The position numbers and the translations under genes are program-made. DNA of 21,878 bases from Chloroflexota bacterium (GTDB taxonomy: Bacteria > Chloroflexota > Dehalococcoidia > JAUQQI01): positions 1 to 21,878 of the forward strand of contig JAUQQI010000283.1 in NCBI GenBank assembly GCA_030549955.1, given 5' to 3'. This document shows positions 15,026 through 21,878 of this stretch, piece after piece (position 1 is the stretch's first letter; each line of letters starts with the position of its first letter). Under the pieces are notes generated by a model. It made no database searches, was not told the origin of the DNA, and saw nothing but the letters and a program-made list of their open reading frames with translations.

Positions 15026-15790
15026 GTGGCGGACGACTACTGGGCCCACCAGCGGCGCCGGCCGCGTCTTATCGGCCGGGAAGTTCATCAATTCCAATCC
15101 GTCGGCTCGACAATGGACCTGGCCCGGGACCTGGCCGCGGCCGGCCGGGCCGAAGGCGTGGTTGTCCGGGCCGAGGAGCAGACCGCCGGGCGGGGCCGGC
15201 TCGGGCGGCGGTGGGTCGCCCCGCCGGGCACAAGCCTCCTTTTCACCGTTCTGCTCCGGCCGGCCCCAACCCTCGTCGAGCAGGTGCCCATGGCGGCCGC
15301 GGTGGCCGTCGCCCGGGCCGTCGAACGGGTCACCGGCCTCCGGCCGGCCGTCAAGTGGCCGAACGACCTCGTTGTCAAGGGGCGGAAGTTTGCCGGGATC
15401 CTGGTCGAAACGGAGTTCGTCGGCAACGAGCTGGCCTGGGTTCTGCTCGGGGTCGGTATAAATGTAAACTGGGACCCGGGTGCCGAAGTCCCGGAGCTGG
15501 CCGGTCAGGCGACGGGACTCGGCCGGGAGCTGGGGCAGCCCGTCGACCGGGAAAGGCTTTTCCGGGAAGTCCTGCTGGAACTTGACCGGGCTTATCTTAA
15601 ACTCCGGGCCGGGTGGTCGCCTTTTCAGGCCTGGCGGCGTCGGCTCACCACGGTCGGCCAGGAGGTCGAGGTCGTGGCGGGGGCGCAGCGATTCCGGGGC
15701 CTTGCTGTCGGGGTCGACCGGACCGGCCGCCTCCGGTTGCGGCCCCCGGACGGCCGGGTTGTGGTCATAGGTTTCGGGGACGTCTTCTAG
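15026..15790 (+). CDS. birA: biotin-[acetyl-CoA-carboxylase] ligase, monofunctional
   Basis: 254 residues from GTG 15026, preceded by AGGA. The enzyme makes biotinyl-AMP and attaches biotin to carboxylase carrier proteins. Visible are FQSVGSTMDLARDL, the biotinyl-AMP loop GRGRLGRRW (55-63), KWPNDLVV (K110) and KFAGILVE with the catalytic Lys, plus GVGINVN and a C-terminal SH3-like domain. The N-terminal helix-turn-helix of bifunctional BirA is absent, so this protein should not act as a biotin repressor. Confidence 0.94.
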   Translation: MADDYWAHQRRRPRLIGREVHQFQSVGSTMDLARDLAAAGRAEGVVVRAEEQTAGRGRLGRRWVAPPGTSLLFTVLLRPAPTLVEQVPMAAAVAVARAVERVTGLRPAVKWPNDLVVKGRKFAGILVETEFVGNELAWVLLGVGINVNWDPGAEVPELAGQATGLGRELGQPVDRERLFREVLLELDRAYLKLRAGWSPFQAWRRRLTTVGQEVEVVAGAQRFRGLAVGVDRTGRLRLRPPDGRVVVIGFGDVF

Positions 15791-15814
15791 ATTCAGCCGG
15801 CCGCCGGCTGAATC
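15790..15814. terminator. hairpin spanning the convergent ends of birA and the ABM gene
   Basis: GATTCAGCCGG (15790-15800) pairs perfectly with CCGGCTGAATC (15804-15814) around a 3-base loop. It begins at the last base of the birA stop and covers the stop of the opposite gene (15793-15795). No T-tract follows on either side, so it resembles a GC-rich hairpin-only terminator or 3'-end protector. Confidence 0.5.
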
Positions 15815-16107
15815 ACCTCGACCGTTTCGAAGACCTGCTCCAGGGCGCCCCCGGCCGGATTCAGAAACCGGGTCCGGTATTCTTTCAGAAAGGCCCGGTA
15901 GGGTTCGGACCCGAGATAGGCCTGCAGGGCGGCCGCGTTTTCGAAAACGAGGAGCTGGGCGACCTGGGGTGGGGCCGAACGGAGCATCAGCACCCCGTAG
16001 CTGAGGCCCTCGGTTTTGGCAAAGCGGCCCCTAAGTTCGGCAAGCCAGCCCCGAACCTGGTCTTCGGTGCCGGGTAGGACCGGGTAGACGACGAGCCTGG
16101 CGATCAC
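15793..16107 (-). CDS. ABM-fold small protein (putative antibiotic biosynthesis monooxygenase family)
   Basis: 104 residues, one dimeric alpha/beta-barrel (ABM/ferredoxin-like) domain. It starts MIARLVVYPVLPGTEDQVRGWL, which fits the first strand and helix, followed by YGVLMLRSAP, AQLLVFENAAALQAYLGSEPYRAFL and FETVEVIQ for the remaining strand-helix-strand elements. Members include quinone monooxygenases, haem-degrading proteins and many of unknown role; no catalytic residues allow a choice. GTG 16107 has AGGAGG 5 bases upstream, which decides the start. It is divergent from the DUF6391 gene with only 49 bases between. Confidence 0.7.
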   Translation of the reverse strand: MIARLVVYPVLPGTEDQVRGWLAELRGRFAKTEGLSYGVLMLRSAPPQVAQLLVFENAAALQAYLGSEPYRAFLKEYRTRFLNPAGGALEQVFETVEVIQPAAG

Positions 16108-16139
16108 GGCGGCCTCCTGGGTAAAGGACTCCGGTTATG

Positions 16140-16145
16140 ATGATA
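16140..16145 (-). promoter_or_regulatory. possible -10 box of the ABM gene
   Basis: TATCAT on the minus strand would start a transcript near 16133 with a leader of about 25 nt containing AGGAGG. It overlaps the opposite-strand TATACT of the DUF6391 gene, so the two promoters share DNA. Confidence 0.4.
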
Positions 16146-16149
16146 TACT
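16144..16149 (+). promoter_or_regulatory. -10 box of the DUF6391 gene, 7 bases before its ATG
   Basis: TATACT ends 7 bases before ATG 16157; the predicted transcript start coincides with the start codon. No ribosome site lies between. A -35 match is not seen. Confidence 0.55.
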
Positions 16150-16156
16150 GGATGGG

Positions 16157-16666
16157 ATGGCTGGTCTATCGGTGGCCGACATCTTCGAACGCACCCGCCG
16201 CAACCACGGCCTCGAGCACGCCACCGTTGGGGTCCTTATCCAGCGGCTCGGGCCGACCATCCGGCTGGTGGCCCGGTCCACCCCCCGGGGCTTCTACATT
16301 TACGGCCCGCTTCCGACCGAGGCCGTAAGGGCCGCCGTGGACGAGGCCCTGGCCCGACTCCGGGCCGGGGAAACGGAGCTGGCCGTCTCGCCCCTCTGTG
16401 GGACCAACATGGCAGTTGCTGGCCTGCTCGCCGGCCTGAGTTCGATGGCCATGGCGAGCGCCGCCCGCCGGCCCCTGGACCGGCTGGTGGGGGCGGTCGT
16501 CGCCGGGACGCTGGCGGTCCTGCTGGCCCAACCCCTCGGCCGGCTCGCCCAGGCCCGGGTCACGACCTCGGCTGACATGCGGGGCCTGCGGGTGCGCCGG
16601 GTTGAGCGGTTCGATGTGGGCCGGGTTCCCGTCCACTGGGTCGAAACCGAATTCAGCGGCGATTAA
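16157..16666 (+). CDS. DUF6391-type membrane protein
   Basis: 169 residues. The segment RRNHGLEHATVGVLIQRLG, then RSTPRGFYIYGPLPTEAVRAAVDEAL, then LAVSPLCGTNMAVAGLLAGLSSMA matches my memory of the DUF6391 family, known mainly from Cyanobacteria and Chloroflexota. H17, the LEHAT motif and the CGTN motif are the conserved points. Two hydrophobic helices (about 85-105 and 112-127) suggest an integral membrane protein with a C-terminal tail (RGLRVRRVERFDVGRVPVHWVET). Function unknown. An overlapping out-of-frame ATG at 16152 was rejected. It lies 8 bases before tldD and is likely co-transcribed with tldD-tldE. Confidence 0.75.
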   Translation: MAGLSVADIFERTRRNHGLEHATVGVLIQRLGPTIRLVARSTPRGFYIYGPLPTEAVRAAVDEALARLRAGETELAVSPLCGTNMAVAGLLAGLSSMAMASAARRPLDRLVGAVVAGTLAVLLAQPLGRLAQARVTTSADMRGLRVRRVERFDVGRVPVHWVETEFSGD

Positions 16667-16674
16667 CGTCCGCC

Positions 16675-18246
16675 GTGGCTGGTTCGTCAGGAATCGATGC
16701 CCTGGACAGGTTGCGCCCGACGGTGGCCGGCCTGGCTGCTGAGGTGCCCCGCCGGCTGGCGGCCCTCCACTACGCCGACATCCGGCTCCAGGCAGTGGAG
16801 GCCCGGGGGGCCGTGGCCGAAAACGGCAGCCCCAAGGCCGGCTTCGAGGAGGTAACTTACGCCCTCGGAATCCGGGTTATCGCCGGCCGCCGGCTGCGGG
16901 CGCCCGGCTATTACGGCGCCTATCTGGCCGAGGCCGACCTTCCGAAGCTGACCCGCCTGGTCCGGGCCGGCCTGCGGGCGGCCTGGGACCGGGCCCTGGC
17001 CAGCGCCGAACAGAAGGCGGCGGTGGCCGAAAGGTTCGGCCCCCTCGGCCGGAGCCTTCAGCCCACCGAGCTTGCGCCTATCCCGGTCGTCCGGGACACG
17101 GTCGGACCGGCTTTCCGACTGGATCCCCGGTCGGTGGACCCGGAGGCGGCGGTGCGGGCCGTTGTCGGAGCCTCCAGGGCGGCGGCGGGGGCTTCGCCCC
17201 TCCTTCGTTTTAACCTGGTTGCCGCCCGGACCGGGCTTGAACGGCAGCTTTTTGCCAGCAGCGAAGGTGCTGACATCGACCAGACCTTCGCGCTGACCGA
17301 GGGCTTCGTCTTTGTTGTCGCCCAGAGCGATGAGTCGGCCCAGGAGCTTTACGAGGCCATCGGCCACCAGCTTGGCTGGGAAATAATCGAAGCGGGGGTT
17401 GAGGACGGGCCGCTGGCCTTTCCGGGCCTGGAGGACTTTGCCGTCGCCCTGGCCCGGGAGGCGGCCGAGGTTTCAACGGCTCCCCCGGCCCCGACAACGG
17501 AGCGGGAGGTGGTGGTCGTGACCGACCCCGACTTCAACGCCCTGCTCTGCCACGAGGTCGTCGGCCACCCGACCGAGCTTGACCGGGCCCTGAAGATGGA
17601 GACGGCGTATGCCGGTCGCTCATGGTTTTTCCGGAGCTTCGAGGCTAACGAGCTGGGCCGTCGGGTGGCGTCGCCCCTGGTCACCTGCTTTTCGGACCCC
17701 GGCCTTCCCGGCTTCGGCCACTACCGCTACGACGATGAGGGGACGCCGGGCCGGCGGGTTACTCTGATTGAGAACGGCATTTTCCGGGGTTTTATGAACA
17801 GCCGCCAGACGGCGGCCGTCATCGGGGCCGAGCCCAACGGCCACTATAAGGCGAGCGGCGCGGCCTACGTTCCCCTTATCCGGATGTCGAACACGGCCTT
17901 CGCCCCCGGCGACCGGGACCCGCAGACGATTATCGGCGAGGTCGACCACGGCTACTACATCGTCGGCAAACGGATCCCGTCCATCTCCGAGTCCCGGGAG
18001 AACTTCCGGATTTCGGCCCGTAAGGTCTACGAGGTCCGGAATGGCCGGCTGGGGCGGCTCTACCGGAACGGCGGGATAACCGCCGATACGAAGGACTTCC
18101 TGCTCAGCATCGATGCCGTCGGAAACGACTTCCGCCTCTTCCCGATCCCCAACTGCGGCAAGGGCCAGCCGATGCAGACGAAGCGGATGGGCAACGGCGG
18201 ACCCACCCTGCGGGGCCGGGCCCGACTGACCGGAGAAACCCGATGA
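16675..18246 (+). CDS. tldD: TldD-type metalloprotease subunit
   Basis: 523 residues from GTG 16675. TldD is the catalytic partner of the TldD/TldE protease, which degrades or trims unfolded or leader peptides, including modified (RiPP) peptides in some bacteria. The zinc motif HExxxH is at 293-298 (LCHEVVGHPTELD), and the conserved C-terminal cysteine lies in NCGKGQPMQTKRMGNGGP (about C494). GHYRYDDEGTPGRRVTLIENGIFRGF and VDHGYYIVGKR match family motifs. It is some 40 residues longer than typical TldD, mostly in the N-terminal half. No RiPP precursor or modification gene is nearby. Its ATGA end overlaps tldE. Confidence 0.93.
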   Translation: MAGSSGIDALDRLRPTVAGLAAEVPRRLAALHYADIRLQAVEARGAVAENGSPKAGFEEVTYALGIRVIAGRRLRAPGYYGAYLAEADLPKLTRLVRAGLRAAWDRALASAEQKAAVAERFGPLGRSLQPTELAPIPVVRDTVGPAFRLDPRSVDPEAAVRAVVGASRAAAGASPLLRFNLVAARTGLERQLFASSEGADIDQTFALTEGFVFVVAQSDESAQELYEAIGHQLGWEIIEAGVEDGPLAFPGLEDFAVALAREAAEVSTAPPAPTTEREVVVVTDPDFNALLCHEVVGHPTELDRALKMETAYAGRSWFFRSFEANELGRRVASPLVTCFSDPGLPGFGHYRYDDEGTPGRRVTLIENGIFRGFMNSRQTAAVIGAEPNGHYKASGAAYVPLIRMSNTAFAPGDRDPQTIIGEVDHGYYIVGKRIPSISESRENFRISARKVYEVRNGRLGRLYRNGGITADTKDFLLSIDAVGNDFRLFPIPNCGKGQPMQTKRMGNGGPTLRGRARLTGETR

Positions 18247-19778
18247 CACTCCGGGTCGCCGACCTGCGAGCAGCGGCCGAACAGGCCTTCGCCCGGGTCA
18301 GCCGGGCTCCGGGGGTCCGGGAGGTGGAGGTTTTCCTCTCGGCCAATACGAGCCTCTTCGTCCGGCTGAACTACACCTCCCACATCCCCTGCAACGGCGT
18401 TGAGGAGCCGAAGTCGATGAGCTCTTACGGCCTCGGGGTGCGGGCCGCCTTCGACTCGCCGGCGGGAGTGACGGTGGGGTTCGGGGCCGAGCCGGGCCGC
18501 CTCGACCCCGAGGGGGCCGAGCGGGCCCTGGAGAAGGCCCGGCGGAGCGCCGTCTACGACCCCGAGTTTGTCTCCCTGCCCAGGCCGACGGGGGAGCGCC
18601 GACGGCTCCGGCGCTACCATGACCCGGCTCTGATGGCCCTGTCGGGCCGCCAGCTGGTGGCTGCCGGCTGGCAGGTTATCGAAACGGCCCTGGAAGTCTT
18701 CGCCGCCGATGAGACGGTTCGGCCGGCCGACGGGCTCATCATCGGCGGGGACGTTACGGTCCTGCAGGAGCAGGTGGCGGTTATCTCGACCCACCTGCCC
18801 CAGGTTCAGACTGACCAGAGCGCCCTGATCGTCTCAACGGTCACGGCGATGGTGGAGGCCCAGGGTGCCAAGGGAACGGGCTGGTCGGCCCATACCCGCC
18901 TCGACGCCTTTGACGGGGGGGCGGGGGCTGAGGCGGCCCGGAATGCCCTGAACGGACGCGGGGGCATCCGGGTCCCCACCGGCCGGTATCGGGTGATTTT
19001 CGGGCCTCAGCCGGTCGCCGACCTGGTGAACAACCTGCTCGCCCCGGCCCTGAGCCTGGAGACCTTCTATGCGGCCGCAAGCCCGTTCACCGGGCAGCTG
19101 GGCCGCCGGATAGCCCACCCGGACCTCGATGTTTACGACGATGGGGCGGCCCGGGGGCTCGTTGGCAGCAAGGGCATCACCTGCGAGGGCCTGCCGACCG
19201 GCCGAACCTGGCTCATTCGGGGCGGCCGGCTCGTCGGCCTCCTGGCCAACTGGTACGAAGCCCAGCGGATCCGGCTCGACCCCCACGCTGCCGGGAAGCT
19301 CGGGGCCGACCCGACCCGGTTCGCCCGCGGGCTCGTCCCCCGGAATGGCTTCCGATTCGGCCGGGGGGGCGGCCGCCACTTTGATACCCCGCCCGGGGTC
19401 TACCCGACCAATGTGGTCATCGCCGGCCGGAACCCGGTGAGTCGGCAAGACCTTTTCCGCCTGGTAGGGGACGGCCTCTACATCGGCCGAATCTGGTACA
19501 CGTACCCGATCAACGGCCTGCGGGCCGGGGATTTCACGTGCACCGTCGTGGGCGACTCCTACGTAGTCCGGAACGGCGAAATCGTGGGGGCCATCAGGCC
19601 AAACACGGTCCGGATCAACGACAGCATTCACCGGGTTCTGAACAGCATCCTGGGAATCGGGACGACGGCCCGGCCAACCCTGGTGTGGGCCGCGGACGAA
19701 GTAACCTACGCCCCGGAAATTGCAGTCGACGACCTCCGGGTTGAAGAGGTGGCCGGCTTCCTTGAACCGGGCAGGTAG
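18243..19778 (+). CDS. tldE: TldE/PmbA-type protease subunit
   Basis: 511 residues; ATG 18243 overlaps the tldD stop by 4 bases. TldE has the TldD fold but no HExxxH, and forms the non-catalytic half of the heterodimer. IFGPQPVADLVNNLLAPALS, the GLVGSKGITCEGLPTGR region, and FRLVGDGLYIG plus YPINGLRAGDFTCTVVGDSYVVRNGEI are family features. The protein is longer than E. coli PmbA, matching the long TldD partner. Pairing and overlap argue that the two form an obligate complex. Confidence 0.9.
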   Translation: MTLRVADLRAAAEQAFARVSRAPGVREVEVFLSANTSLFVRLNYTSHIPCNGVEEPKSMSSYGLGVRAAFDSPAGVTVGFGAEPGRLDPEGAERALEKARRSAVYDPEFVSLPRPTGERRRLRRYHDPALMALSGRQLVAAGWQVIETALEVFAADETVRPADGLIIGGDVTVLQEQVAVISTHLPQVQTDQSALIVSTVTAMVEAQGAKGTGWSAHTRLDAFDGGAGAEAARNALNGRGGIRVPTGRYRVIFGPQPVADLVNNLLAPALSLETFYAAASPFTGQLGRRIAHPDLDVYDDGAARGLVGSKGITCEGLPTGRTWLIRGGRLVGLLANWYEAQRIRLDPHAAGKLGADPTRFARGLVPRNGFRFGRGGGRHFDTPPGVYPTNVVIAGRNPVSRQDLFRLVGDGLYIGRIWYTYPINGLRAGDFTCTVVGDSYVVRNGEIVGAIRPNTVRINDSIHRVLNSILGIGTTARPTLVWAADEVTYAPEIAVDDLRVEEVAGFLEPGR

Positions 19779-19839
19779 CCCGCGGCTTGCCCCCGCCGGG
19801 TAATACAGCCGGAAGCTCCCGGGTCGGTGGGATGGGTGT

Positions 19840-19868
19840 TTGCCGGGAAGCTGGCGGGCAGGTATAAT
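19840..19868 (+). promoter_or_regulatory. promoter of the membrane-protein gene
   Basis: TTGCCG (19840-19845) and TATAAT (19863-19868) are separated by exactly 17 bases. The predicted transcript start is near 19875, next to an ATG (19876) that opens a three-codon frame (Met-Ala-Gly-stop). The leader to the real gene at 19948 is about 72 nt and contains AGGAGG at 19930-19935. Confidence 0.7.
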
Positions 19869-19947
19869 GACGGTGATGGCCGGTTAGCCTTGGGGATGGT
19901 TATCAACGCCGGACTTGACTTCCACGTAAGAGGAGGTACGGTGGGAA

Positions 19948-21108
19948 ATGACGGTAACCGGGCGTCCCTCCCAGCAGTTTGCTCAGCCGTGGTTAGTAAG
20001 CCGCAACTGGGACCTCACCTTTCTGATTTTCAGCTGCGTCCTTTTCACCACGCCATATCTGGTTTATGTCCTGCTTGGGGGCGACCCCTTCGCCCGGGCG
20101 GACCAGCCCGGCACCGCCGCCTACCAGGCCAGGGTCGTCGTAAACCTTCTGGTGGCAGTCCTGGTCGGCGGGCCCCACATGTACGCGACCTTCACCCGCA
20201 CCGTCCTTGACCCGGACTTCCGCCAGAAACGGCCAGCCTTCCTGCTGTCTTCCCTGCTTATTCCGTTGATGGTAATTGTGCTTGCGACGAGCAGCTACGA
20301 AAGCTATGTCTGGCTCCTGACCCTCTTTTTCGGCCTGGCCAGCCTTCATGCCCTCCAGCAGATCGTCTGGCTTGTCGACGCCTACACCCTGAAGGCCCGG
20401 GGGGCGGTGACCCTGCGGGACCGGCTGGTCGACTACGGCCTCGTCTTTACGAGTCTGTACCCCCTCGCCCTCGCCAAAATGGTCAACGGCCAGTTCTGGA
20501 TCGGCCCCGTGAACCTCAAAGTCAACGACATCCTTTACGGTCAGTACTGGCTTGCCTATCTGGCCGGGGTGGTCTTCGCCGCGTTCTTTGCGGCCTTCGT
20601 TGTCCGGACGGCCCGGGAATACCGGGAGGGGGTTCTTAACGTGCCGAAGACGCTCCTGCTGCTGGCAACGGCCGTCATCATGTTCTTTGCCCCGGCCCTG
20701 CCGAACCTGGACACGGCCTTTCAGGGGATCAATGTCTGGCACTCGTTCCAGTACCTGGCCCTGACCTGGCTGGCCAATCGCCTCCGGGAGGAGGTGACCG
20801 GACGGCCGACGAGTCCGTTCGGCCCGGTCTCGGCGGGACCAGCTGGCTGGGTGCGGTTTTACCTGTTCTGCCTGGCGATGCTCCCCGTTTCTGGCCTGCT
20901 GGTGGTGGCGGCCGGCTGGCTCTGGCCGGGCCTGCACTGTCCGGGCGGGCAGTGTTTGCCCGGGGCCGATGAGGTCTATACGTATATTGGCATCCTGTCG
21001 GTCCTGCTGGTCCACTACTTCCACGACGGGATCCTTTTTACGGAGCCGCAGGCGGTCATCCCTGAGCGGGTGGGCGGAGGTCCTTCGGCGGCGCCCGAGG
21101 CCGCCTGA
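19948..21108 (+). CDS. polytopic membrane protein of unknown function with intramembrane histidines
   Basis: 386 residues that I do not recognise as a named family. About nine membrane helices are visible (roughly 22-43, 62-80, 98-114, 119-142, 163-178, 199-219, 235-251, 262-277, 303-326 and 344-366). Five histidines fall in or near helices: H77 (GGPHMYATF), H134 (ASLHALQQ), H265 (NVWHSFQYLALTW), and H356/H359 (LLVHYFHDG). C331 and C336 (HCPGGQC) flank an extracytoplasmic loop. The pattern is reminiscent of membrane iron or haem proteins but this is a guess. Start ATG 19948 has AGGAGG 12 bases upstream. Own promoter at 19840; nothing nearby shares an operon. Confidence 0.8.
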   Translation: MTVTGRPSQQFAQPWLVSRNWDLTFLIFSCVLFTTPYLVYVLLGGDPFARADQPGTAAYQARVVVNLLVAVLVGGPHMYATFTRTVLDPDFRQKRPAFLLSSLLIPLMVIVLATSSYESYVWLLTLFFGLASLHALQQIVWLVDAYTLKARGAVTLRDRLVDYGLVFTSLYPLALAKMVNGQFWIGPVNLKVNDILYGQYWLAYLAGVVFAAFFAAFVVRTAREYREGVLNVPKTLLLLATAVIMFFAPALPNLDTAFQGINVWHSFQYLALTWLANRLREEVTGRPTSPFGPVSAGPAGWVRFYLFCLAMLPVSGLLVVAAGWLWPGLHCPGGQCLPGADEVYTYIGILSVLLVHYFHDGILFTEPQAVIPERVGGGPSAAPEAA

Positions 21109-21129
21109 GCTTCGGCCGCCGGTCGGTCT

Positions 21130-21158
21130 TTGACGCCGGCCCCGACCGCCATTACAAT
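21130..21158 (+). promoter_or_regulatory. promoter of dnaJ
   Basis: TTGACG (21130-21135), a 17-base spacer and TACAAT (21153-21158). The ATG at 21167 begins 8 bases after the -10 box, so the mRNA should have no more than a few leader bases and no ribosome site. No CIRCE-type or other heat-shock operator is visible. Confidence 0.75.
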
Positions 21159-21166
21159 GGGTTGGG

Positions 21167-21878
21167 ATGGGCCCGGTAAAGGACTACTACGCAACCCTCG
21201 GGGTTGACCCCCGGGCATCCGAAGCTGAGATCAGACAGGCGTTTCGACAGCTCGCCCGCCGGTTCCACCCTGACCTGAACCCCGACAGCCCCGAGGCTGA
21301 GGCCAGGTTCAGGGAGGTGAACGAAGCCTACCAGGTCCTTTCTGACCCTCAGCGCCGGCGGGAATATGACCGGGCGCGCTGCCGGACCGTCCCAGCTGAC
21401 TTTGTCGACGGCTGGGTTCGGACCCGGCGCCGGTTTTTCGAGGGCATCCTCGGCGGGCTATCCCGCAGCCGGACGGGGTTTCGGGCCGCCGGTCGAGAGC
21501 GGGGCCCGGATGTCGAGGCCGAAGTGGATTTGACCCTCGAAGAGGTCTACCGGGGGACGGTCCGTCCGCTGGAGGTGGAGGCCGGGCAGACCTGCCCGGC
21601 CTGCCGGGGCTCCGGGCTCTACCTGAACCGGCCGTGTTACAGCTGCGGGGGTAACGGAACGGTCCGGCGGAAACGTCGGTTCGAGGTTGGGATCCCGGCT
21701 GGCGTTGCCGACGGGGTTCGGGTCCGAATTCCGGGGGCCGGGGGCGCCGGTCGGGGCGGTGGGCCGCCGGGGGACCTTTACTTAAAGGTGAACGTCAGGC
21801 CCCACCCGGTTTTCGAACGGCACGGCCGGGACCTCTTCGTCGAGGTTCCGGTTCCGCTGACGACGGCGGTGCTCGGGG
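21167..21878 (+). CDS. dnaJ: DnaJ-family J-domain chaperone (3' end outside window)
   Basis: At least 237 residues, running off the window. The J domain (residues 1-70, DYYATLGVDPRASEAEIRQAFRQLARRFHPDLNP) has the HPD tripeptide (34-36) needed to stimulate DnaK ATPase. A short linker with no clear Gly/Phe stretch follows, then the substrate-binding domain VDLTLEEVYRGTVRPLEV. The zinc-finger insert has only two of the usual four CxxCxG repeats: CPACRGSG (C143, C146) and CYSCGGNG (C157, C160), so it could hold one zinc ion. The remaining VGIPAGVADGVRVRIPGAG and GDLYLKVNVRPHPVFERHGRDLF match DnaJ. Not in an operon with dnaK here; probably an accessory DnaJ. Confidence 0.9.
   Translation, partial: MGPVKDYYATLGVDPRASEAEIRQAFRQLARRFHPDLNPDSPEAEARFREVNEAYQVLSDPQRRREYDRARCRTVPADFVDGWVRTRRRFFEGILGGLSRSRTGFRAAGRERGPDVEAEVDLTLEEVYRGTVRPLEVEAGQTCPACRGSGLYLNRPCYSCGGNGTVRRKRRFEVGIPAGVADGVRVRIPGAGGAGRGGGPPGDLYLKVNVRPHPVFERHGRDLFVEVPVPLTTAVLG

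Overview
The window is about 21.9 kb of GC-rich bacterial chromosome, densely packed with housekeeping and metal-homeostasis genes. I see no phage, insertion sequence, CRISPR array, tRNA or rRNA. The gene mix (secA, lipA/lipB with a branched-chain 2-oxoacid dehydrogenase, a GerW/YtfJ-like protein, a DUF6391 protein, a short-finger DnaJ) and promoters whose -10 box lies 7 to 10 nt before the start codon suggest an uncultured or thermophilic-type lineage such as Chloroflexota. That assignment is an inference; no 16S or other decisive marker is present.

Layout. 1-1383 (+): 3' end of secA, then a NYN-domain nuclease-like gene. 1387-1689 (-): a small GerW/YtfJ-like protein with a C-terminal membrane helix. 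1819-4574 (+): a calcium-type P-type ATPase broken by two single-base frameshifts. 4734-5687 (+): a cation diffusion facilitator whose likely start is a non-standard ATT. 5673-10572 (-): an operon of E1-alpha, E1-beta and E2 of a branched-chain 2-oxoacid dehydrogenase followed by lipA and lipB, so the lipoylated E2 and the enzymes that make its lipoyl group are encoded together. Its promoter is 197 nt upstream of the first gene and the leader is rich in hairpins. 10873-14643 (+), divergent from it: a Fur/Zur-family regulator with a near-perfect Fur-type 7-1-7 operator in its own promoter, a sugar-nucleotide epimerase, and cbiM-cbiQ-cbiO of an ECF-type metal transporter, all nearly touching. 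14654-15790 (+): pterin carbinolamine dehydratase and a BirA lacking the DNA-binding domain. 15793-16107 (-): an ABM-like small protein. 16157-19778 (+): a DUF6391 protein followed by the TldD/TldE metalloprotease pair. 19948-21108 (+): an unrecognised polytopic membrane protein with membrane histidines. 21167-end (+): a DnaJ-family chaperone with half the usual zinc finger, cut by the window edge.

The most notable signals are (1) the self-regulated Fur/Zur-epimerase-CbiMQO operon, (2) the structured leader of the branched-chain dehydrogenase/lipoate operon, (3) a recurrent promoter geometry predicting leaderless mRNAs, and (4) the doubly frameshifted cation ATPase. I did not find a clearly new defence or mobile system.
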